This document shows, piece after piece, positions 7,074 to 12,221 of a stretch of DNA of 12,221 nucleotides. Under the pieces are notes generated by a model, which searched no databases, was not told the DNA's origin, and saw nothing but the letters and a program-made list of their open reading frames with translations. The DNA is from Candidatus Sivonenia alaskensis PMM_0068 (GTDB taxonomy: Bacteria; Cyanobacteriota; Cyanobacteriia; Gloeobacterales; PMM-0068), in the NCBI GenBank assembly GCA_949127685.1, contig CASBPW010000075.1:1-12221 (forward strand). The letters run 5' to 3'. Position numbers and translations under genes: made by a program. Each line of letters begins with the position of its first letter. The stretch's first letter is position 1.

Positions 7074-8669
7074 TTAGTTCTCTAAGGGAACACTTTCCGC
7101 TACTGCTTTTGTTTTGTAGGAGGGATCGTAGACCTTCGATAAAATACCCAGTGGATTTTGAGCGGTTTGAATTCGCTTCACTGTTGCCTGGGTAAGAGCC
7201 GTCGTCGTCTTGTCGAAGATATCGGTAGTAAGTTTGGGATAAACCCCAATTCCGATGATTGGAACCAATAGACAGGCAATGATAAAGACCTCACGGGGCT
7301 CGGCATCAACCAATTCATCTTCATGAATGACTTCGTGATTGAGCTTCCCGTAGAAGATCTCCCGGAGCATGCTCAACAGATAAATCGGTGTGAGAATAAC
7401 ACCAATCGCTGCCAATACGACCACTAATGCTTTGAATTCAAAAGTATAGGCTGAGCTGGTGGACATGCCCACGAAGACCATTAGTTCTGCCACAAAACCA
7501 CTCATTCCCGGCAAAGCCAGGGAAGCCATGGAACAGGTGGTGAACATGGCGAAGATCTTGGGCATCCGAGTCGCAATGCCTCCCATCTCTGGAAGTTGGA
7601 GGGTATGGGTGCGGTCATAGGTCGCTCCTACTAAAAAGAATAGAGAAGCACCAATCAAACCGTGGGAGATCATCTGGAGCATTGCCCCATTCATACCTAT
7701 TTCCGTGAGCGAACCAATCCCAATCAGGACAAACCCCATATGGGAGATGGAAGAATAGGCGATTTTCCGCTTAAGATTGCGCTGGGCGAAGCTGGTTAGG
7801 GCTGCGTAGATGATGTTGACAACCCCAAGCCCAATCAGAATCGGGGCAAACCATTCCGTCGCTTCAGGGAAGAAGCCCACATTCATCCGCATTAGAGCAT
7901 AGCCACCCATTTTCAGCAAAATTCCGGCCAAAAGCATGTGGACTGGTGCTGTAGCCTCTCCGTGCGCATCAGGTAACCAGGTGTGCATCGGGAAAATCGG
8001 TAGCTTCACGGCATAGGCAATCAGGAGCCCGCCAAAGCACAATAACTGGAAGTTAAAGCTGAACTTGCCACTGGCTGCCGCAATTTCCACCATATTCAGA
8101 GAGCCAGCCTGGAGATAGAGCGCTACGCCGACTACCAGGATGAAAATTGAGCCAATCGCCGTGTAGAGAATGAACTTGGTCGCAGCGTACATCCGCCCAT
8201 AGCCGCCCCAAATAGCCAAGAGCAAATAGACCGGAATTAACTCCAATTCCCAGAACAGGAAAAACAACAACATATCCTGGACTGCAAAGACTCCAATCAT
8301 CCCTCCGTACATCACCAGCAGCAGGAAGAAAAAGAAACGGGGCCGCAGGGTTACGGGCCAGGATGCGGCAATGGCTAAGGTGGTAATAAATCCTGTCAAG
8401 AGCACCAAAGGCATTGACAAGCCATCTACGCCTACAGACCACTCTAGACCGATGGGAGGGAACCAGGGATAACGCTCAACCAGCTGCATGGAGCTAGAGG
8501 TGTAGTCATAGCTGGTGACAAAGGCTGCCACAATCAGGATGAAATCGATAATCCCGACGACTAGAGAAAACCACTTAATGGTTTTGCCCCCGTCCTTCTC
8601 CGACAGAAAAGGAACCACTAAGGCAGCCAAGATGGGCACGAGAATAATGACGCTTAACCAGGGAAACAT
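7074..8669 (-). CDS. ndhD1: NAD(P)H-quinone oxidoreductase subunit 4 (NdhD, probably NdhD1)
   Basis: NdhD is an antiporter-like, proton-pumping membrane subunit of the thylakoid NDH-1 complex, which takes electrons from ferredoxin to plastoquinone. The 531-residue protein is almost all membrane helices. The conserved charged residues of this family are present: Glu141 in FWELELIPVYLLL, Lys222 in YAVKLPIFPMHTWLPDAHGE, and Lys253 in LLKMGGYALMR. Length is normal for NdhD. The ATG at 8669 has AGAGG 8 bases upstream. It starts 29 bases after ndhF and is followed by a strong terminator. The CO2-uptake forms ndhD3 and ndhD4 usually travel with cupA or cupB; none is here, so the F1/D1 assignment is favoured. 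A sequence tree of NdhD paralogues would settle the subtype. Confidence 0.93.
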   Translation of the reverse strand: MFPWLSVIILVPILAALVVPFLSEKDGGKTIKWFSLVVGIIDFILIVAAFVTSYDYTSSSMQLVERYPWFPPIGLEWSVGVDGLSMPLVLLTGFITTLAIAASWPVTLRPRFFFFLLLVMYGGMIGVFAVQDMLLFFLFWELELIPVYLLLAIWGGYGRMYAATKFILYTAIGSIFILVVGVALYLQAGSLNMVEIAAASGKFSFNFQLLCFGGLLIAYAVKLPIFPMHTWLPDAHGEATAPVHMLLAGILLKMGGYALMRMNVGFFPEATEWFAPILIGLGVVNIIYAALTSFAQRNLKRKIAYSSISHMGFVLIGIGSLTEIGMNGAMLQMISHGLIGASLFFLVGATYDRTHTLQLPEMGGIATRMPKIFAMFTTCSMASLALPGMSGFVAELMVFVGMSTSSAYTFEFKALVVVLAAIGVILTPIYLLSMLREIFYGKLNHEVIHEDELVDAEPREVFIIACLLVPIIGIGVYPKLTTDIFDKTTTALTQATVKRIQTAQNPLGILSKVYDPSYKTKAVAESVPLEN

Positions 8670-8698
8670 AGTGCACGCCTCTTTTTAGGCATAGATAC

Positions 8699-10867
8699 TC
8701 ACAAAAGACCAAACAAAATAACCAAGGGAATAATCGCCCCGAAGAAGACCAATACATAGAACTGGGTTCGACCCGATTCAAAGTATTTCAGTCCTTCTCC
8801 TGCGAGGATGGCGCCAAATCCCGACAGATTGACCGCTCCATCAATAACCTTCTTATCCGTGGTCAGAGCGGTTTGAGCCAGTGCTCGTGAACCCCGTACA
8901 AAGATCCACTCATAGAGGTCATCCATGTACCACTTCTGCTTGGAAAATTGATAGAGCGGTTTGATGGACTGAGCAATTTGTCCAGGCAGTTCCGGTCTGA
9001 GGATATAGAGGTAGTAGGCGAGGGCGATTCCGGCAAGAGAAATCACCGTCGACGAACCAGCCACTATTGCTAATTCAGAGAGAATAAACTTATGGGCTTC
9101 TTCGTGACCGGGAGCGTGGATAGCTGCTCCAAACCAATTCATCCAGGGCAAGCCGATCAAGCCAGCAAAAATAGATGGAACCGCCAAGATCGCTAAGGGC
9201 ATGGTCATCGACCATGGAGATTCATGAGGTTCATGGTGATGGTCATGATGTTGATGACCTTGCTCAAGTTCTGTGACTTCCATCGCCCCAGGACCATAAG
9301 CAGGTTCTGCATGAGCAGTCACCTCTTCCTGGTCATCCTGAGCGCTCGAGAGCTCGGCTTTCACCATGGAAAAGACTTCGGGGTTATTCCCTCTGAACTC
9401 TCCTTCGAAGGTCAGGAAGTACATGCGGAACATATAAAAAGCCGTCATCCCTGCGGTGATCACACCAATCAGCCAGAGAGCGGCTGCACTCGGCTCAAAC
9501 CCTTCTAGAATGCCTTTGGTAAAGGCCTCGCCCAGGATGGCATCTTTTGACCAGAACCCGCTTAAGGGGAAGATCCCAGAAATAGCCAGACATCCGATCA
9601 GGAAGGTCTTACTGGTAACAGGCATGTAATGCTTGAGACCACCCATCAAGCGCATATCCTGAGATTCTTTGGCATTCTCATGACCTAAGACGCCTTCCAT
9701 GGAGTGGATCACAGACCCAGAGCCCAAGAAGAGCATGGCTTTGAAGAATGCGTGGGTCATCAGGTGAAATATGGCTGCGGTATAGGCACCTAAACCCATG
9801 GCCATAATCATGTAGCCCAATTGAGAAATAGTAGAGTAGGCCAAGCCTTTCTTGATGTCCATTTGGGTGAGGGCGATGGTTGCTCCTACTACCCCGGTAA
9901 TGCTACCCGTCCAGGCGATGCAGGTCATCACCGTAGGCAGGGCTTCAAAAATTGAGAACATCCGGGCAACAAGGAAAACTCCTGCTGCGACCATCGTTGC
10001 CGCGTGGATCAAGGCTGAGATGGGGGTAGGGCCTTCCATAGCGTCGGGCAGCCAGACATGCAGAGGGAATTGAGCGGATTTGGCCATCGGGCCCATAAAG
10101 GCCAACAGACAGACAACCGTGGCTAAGCCAAGGGCAAGCTGGGGGTTAGCCTGAACAAACTTCACCACATCCGCGGCTAGACCCATTCCTTCCGGAGAAG
10201 CTCCTTTCGCCACTTCGTATAGCTGCTCTAAACGTTCGGCGATGACGGAGAAATCAAAACTTTGCGTGACTAAAAATAGTCCCAAAATACCTAAAAGCAG
10301 ACCAAAGTCTCCGACTCGGTTGACCACAAATGCCTTCTGAGCAGCATCGGCTGCTGCTTTTTTAGAAAACCAGAAACCAATCAGGAGGTAGGAGCACATC
10401 CCCACCAACTCCCAAAAGATATAGACCTGGATCAAATTAGGGGAGAGCACCAAGCCCAACATTGAAGAGCTAAACAGGCTCAGATAAGCAAAAAACCGTA
10501 CATAGCCTGGATCATGCTCCATATAACCATGGGAGTAGACCATGACTAGAAAGGCCACTGCGGTAACCACAAAGAGCATCAAGGCTCCCAAGTTATCTAC
10601 GGTGTAACCAACATCTATCGTGAAATTTCCTGCCTGCGCCCAGGTGAAAAGCTTGGTGAAGGGCTCACGCTTGCTCCAAAAAGAAGTGAAAAATATTAAG
10701 GTTGACAGGGCAAAAGCAAGAGCAATCGTTCCAATACTTAGACCAGCTGCCCAAAGGCGATGTTGAGCCGTCCACCCTTTAAAACAAAGAATTCCCAAAC
10801 CAATAATCAGTGCTGCCATCAAGGGAAGCACTGGAATCAGCCATGCAGCTTGGTATGCGAGTTCCAT
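8699..10867 (-). CDS. ndhF1: NAD(P)H-quinone oxidoreductase subunit 5 (NdhF, probably NdhF1)
   Basis: NdhF is the most distal proton-pumping subunit of NDH-1, related to NuoL, with a long lateral helix in its C-terminal part. At 722 residues it is rather long for NdhF1. Conserved charged residues are Glu153 in FWELVGMCSYLLIGFW, Lys263 in MAKSAQFPLHVWLPDA, and Lys339/340 before GLAYSTISQLGYM. Residues about 500-550 form a polar, acidic loop ending in a histidine cluster, HQHHDHHHEPH (538-548), before the conserved ESPWSMTMPL; this accounts for much of the extra length. The ATG at 10867 has AAGGA 8 bases upstream. It heads the ndhF-ndhD unit and is divergent from cobQ. The absence of cup genes and the loop motif favour NdhF1 of NDH-1L over NdhF3 or NdhF4. 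Confidence 0.94.
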   Translation of the reverse strand: MELAYQAAWLIPVLPLMAALIIGLGILCFKGWTAQHRLWAAGLSIGTIALAFALSTLIFFTSFWSKREPFTKLFTWAQAGNFTIDVGYTVDNLGALMLFVVTAVAFLVMVYSHGYMEHDPGYVRFFAYLSLFSSSMLGLVLSPNLIQVYIFWELVGMCSYLLIGFWFSKKAAADAAQKAFVVNRVGDFGLLLGILGLFLVTQSFDFSVIAERLEQLYEVAKGASPEGMGLAADVVKFVQANPQLALGLATVVCLLAFMGPMAKSAQFPLHVWLPDAMEGPTPISALIHAATMVAAGVFLVARMFSIFEALPTVMTCIAWTGSITGVVGATIALTQMDIKKGLAYSTISQLGYMIMAMGLGAYTAAIFHLMTHAFFKAMLFLGSGSVIHSMEGVLGHENAKESQDMRLMGGLKHYMPVTSKTFLIGCLAISGIFPLSGFWSKDAILGEAFTKGILEGFEPSAAALWLIGVITAGMTAFYMFRMYFLTFEGEFRGNNPEVFSMVKAELSSAQDDQEEVTAHAEPAYGPGAMEVTELEQGHQHHDHHHEPHESPWSMTMPLAILAVPSIFAGLIGLPWMNWFGAAIHAPGHEEAHKFILSELAIVAGSSTVISLAGIALAYYLYILRPELPGQIAQSIKPLYQFSKQKWYMDDLYEWIFVRGSRALAQTALTTDKKVIDGAVNLSGFGAILAGEGLKYFESGRTQFYVLVFFGAIIPLVILFGLL

Positions 10868-10952
10868 ACCGATATTCCTTTACGTAGGCCAAAAGACTTT
10901 TTTACAGTCCTGTTCGTGATTTTAAGAACCATCCCCGAGAAATTTCTGAGAA

Positions 10953-10985
10953 TGCATAAATTCTTTTAGATTTAGTTGCATAAAT
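10953..10985. repeat. Direct repeat TGCATAAAT x2 upstream of ndhF
   Basis: Two exact 9-base copies, at 10953-10961 and 10977-10985, are 24 bases apart, a little over two helical turns. They lie about 86-118 bases before the ndhF start. Spacing and position would suit a transcription factor binding two sites, but I do not recognise the motif. Confidence 0.4.
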
Positions 10986-11082
10986 ACACATAGGAAGCGG
11001 CCAAATGCCTACTTTTAACCTATCTCTGACAAAAGTAAGCTCTGGAATCTTTGTCTAGTGGTTATTCTGCGCTTTGATGAAT

Positions 11083-11088
11083 TATATT
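11083..11088 (+). promoter_or_regulatory. Possible -10 element for cobQ
   Basis: TATATT differs from TATAAT at one base and lies 87 bases before the proposed GTG start. No good -35 box precedes it at 16-18 bases, so it would have to be an activator-dependent or -35-less promoter. Confidence 0.3.
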
Positions 11089-11175
11089 GCAAGATTTTAC
11101 GTTCTCCAATGAGAATAATTGGCGTCTTGCTTCAGTCCTTAGTAGCGTAGATCTAGGATACCCATCGGTTTATTC

Positions 11176-12221
11176 GTGTCTGCTGCAAAAAGTCTTTTGG
11201 TGGTTGCTACTTCTTCCCATGCCGGAAAATCCCTGATCTGTACGGCCCTCTGTCGCATTTTCAAGCGTCGTGGTTATCGAGTAACGCCTTTTAAAGGACA
11301 GAACATGGCCCTCAATGCTTATGTCGGTATGGATGGGGGAGAAATTGGTTATGCGCAGGCGGTCCAGGCTTGGGCTGCTGGCGTAGAGCCTTCGGTATGG
11401 ATTAACCCAATTCTCCTCAAGCCCCAGGGGAATATGACCTCCCAAGTGGTGATGAAGGGCCAAGTGGTCGCCACGGTAAGTGCTCAGGATTACTACAAAA
11501 AATACTTTGATCCCGGTTGGCAGGCAGTTGTCGAGGCGCTGGATTATCTTCAGAGCCAATATGACGTCATTGTGATGGAAGGAGCTGGTTCTCCCGCTGA
11601 GGTCAATCTAAAACATCGGGATCTCACCAATATGCGCCTTGCCAAGCACCTGAACTGTCCAGCGATTCTGGTGGCCGATATTGACAGAGGAGGAGCCTTG
11701 GCTCATGTGGTGGGGACCCTTCAACTCTTGGACCCTGATGAGCGGGCTTTGGTGAAAGGCTTAGTCATCAATAAATTTAGGGGCAGTTTGGAACTTTTAC
11801 AGCCCGGTCTTGACTGGTTGGAAGATTATACAGGGATCCCTGTGGTGGGAGTGATCCCCTGGTTTGAATCGGCGCTTCCTGCGGAAGATTCAGTTAGTTT
11901 ATTGGATACGCGTGCCTCTAAACGGCAAGCTGAACTCGAGATTGCGGTTATTCGTTATCCCAGGATTAGCAATTTTACGGACTTCGATGCTTTAGAGGCC
12001 GAATCTTCAGTACAGGTTCGCTATGTGCCGATGCAAGGAGCTCTGGGTTCTCCCGATGCGGTGATACTGCCAGGGTCTAAAGCTACTATCAGTGACTTGG
12101 AGGCCTTGAAGACCAGTGGTTTGGCTCGACAGCTCCAGGATTTTGCCAGGGCGGGGGGGACGGTTTTGGGTATCTGTGGCGGTTGGCAAATGTTAGGCCA
12201 AAAGATTCAGGATATAGAAGG
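11176..12221 (+). CDS. cobQ: Cobyric acid synthase (glutamine-hydrolysing), 3'-truncated by window edge
   Basis: CobQ/CbiP amidates four carboxyl groups of adenosylcobyrinic a,c-diamide, using glutamine and ATP, late in corrinoid synthesis. It acts in the cytosol. The first 348 codons of about 490 are visible. The N-terminal ATPase domain has a P-loop in TSSHAGKS (12-19), VTPFKGQNMALNAY (36-49) and ILVADIDRGGAL (164-175). The glutaminase domain starts near residue 255 with IRYPRISNFTDFDAL and shows LPGSKATI (298-305). The nucleophile Cys334 lies in GICGGWQML; the catalytic His would lie beyond the edge. The GTG at 11176 is the only good start: the frame is closed by TAG at 11143, and no ATG precedes the P-loop. 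Its ribosome binding site is weak. The gene is divergent from ndhF. No other cobalamin gene is in view. Confidence 0.95.
   Translation, partial: MSAAKSLLVVATSSHAGKSLICTALCRIFKRRGYRVTPFKGQNMALNAYVGMDGGEIGYAQAVQAWAAGVEPSVWINPILLKPQGNMTSQVVMKGQVVATVSAQDYYKKYFDPGWQAVVEALDYLQSQYDVIVMEGAGSPAEVNLKHRDLTNMRLAKHLNCPAILVADIDRGGALAHVVGTLQLLDPDERALVKGLVINKFRGSLELLQPGLDWLEDYTGIPVVGVIPWFESALPAEDSVSLLDTRASKRQAELEIAVIRYPRISNFTDFDALEAESSVQVRYVPMQGALGSPDAVILPGSKATISDLEALKTSGLARQLQDFARAGGTVLGICGGWQMLGQKIQDIE

Larger units (their letters stand above)
10868..11175. other. Divergent intergenic region between ndhF and cobQ
   Basis: About 300 bases lie between two outward-reading genes. I see no gene and no cobalamin riboswitch. 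It holds two direct copies of TGCATAAAT (10953-10961 and 10977-10985), a 10-base palindrome AGAAATTTCT (10939-10948) nearer ndhF, a -10-like TATATT at 11083-11088 that could serve cobQ, and a short inverted repeat CCAAT...ATTGG (11106-11122). No clear -35 and -10 pair was found for ndhF. Confidence 0.55.

Noticed and set aside
8053..8442. A 129-codon frame on the minus strand inside ndhD
   Set aside because: It is an alternative frame of ndhD; the ndhD frame carries the conserved helices and charged residues.
11106..11122. A Fur-box-like sequence around TGAGAATAATT upstream of cobQ
   Set aside because: Only the left half resembles the Fur consensus; the right half matches poorly, and there is no reason from context to expect iron control of cobQ.
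10868..11175. A possible cobalamin riboswitch before cobQ
   Set aside because: I could not find the conserved B12-box core GCCACTG or a matching multi-stem layout on the plus strand.
11170..11559. A 129-codon open frame on the minus strand within the start of cobQ
   Set aside because: The plus strand encodes the intact, well-conserved CobQ ATPase domain over the same bases; the antisense product has no familiar motif.

Overview
The window looks like part of a cyanobacterial chromosome. The strongest evidence is the adjacent ndhF and ndhD pair, whose products are plastoquinone-type NDH-1 membrane subunits. The diadenylate cyclase, MutS and cobyric acid synthase also read like cyanobacterial family members. 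Base composition is moderate. I saw no copy of the HIP1 octamer GCGATCGC, so this is probably not one of the HIP1-rich lineages. I cannot name the genus. I see no transposase, phage gene, CRISPR array, tRNA or rRNA, and the window reads as core housekeeping sequence.

Layout. (1) 1-1388, minus strand: a diadenylate cyclase gene (cdaA) runs into an isoprenyl/undecaprenyl diphosphate synthase gene (uppS) through a 4-base ATGA overlap. uppS is cut by the left edge. (2) 1389-1721: a divergent AT-rich intergenic region holding several short palindromes and direct repeats. (3) 1722-6073, plus strand: a MazG-type NTP pyrophosphohydrolase with a shortened tetrapyrrole-methylase-like N-terminus, then a GNAT acetyltransferase, then mutS. 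The last two overlap by ATGA. (4) 6201-6935, minus strand: a two-helix membrane-anchored DUF218 (YdcF/ElyC-type) protein, convergent with mutS. (5) 7006-10867, minus strand: ndhF then ndhD, 29 bases apart, closed by a strong intrinsic terminator. (6) 10868-11175: a second divergent intergenic region. (7) 11176-12221, plus strand: cobQ, cut by the right edge inside its glutaminase domain.

How the genes relate. CdaA makes the second messenger c-di-AMP, and UppS makes the lipid carrier precursor for peptidoglycan. Their overlap suggests co-translation and a link between signalling and envelope growth. MazG and MutS both protect genome fidelity, by clearing aberrant nucleotides and repairing mismatches, so that cluster is a plausible fidelity operon. 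NdhF and NdhD are proton-pumping antiporter-like subunits of NDH-1. The pair has no cupA/cupB-type gene beside it, which favours the respiratory/cyclic NDH-1L form (F1/D1) over the CO2-uptake form. CobQ belongs to late corrinoid synthesis.

I found no convincing new multi-gene system. The points most worth a second look are the half-size methylase domain on MazG, a histidine cluster in the cytoplasmic-type loop of NdhF, the cdaA-uppS coupling, and the repeat-rich divergent intergenic regions.
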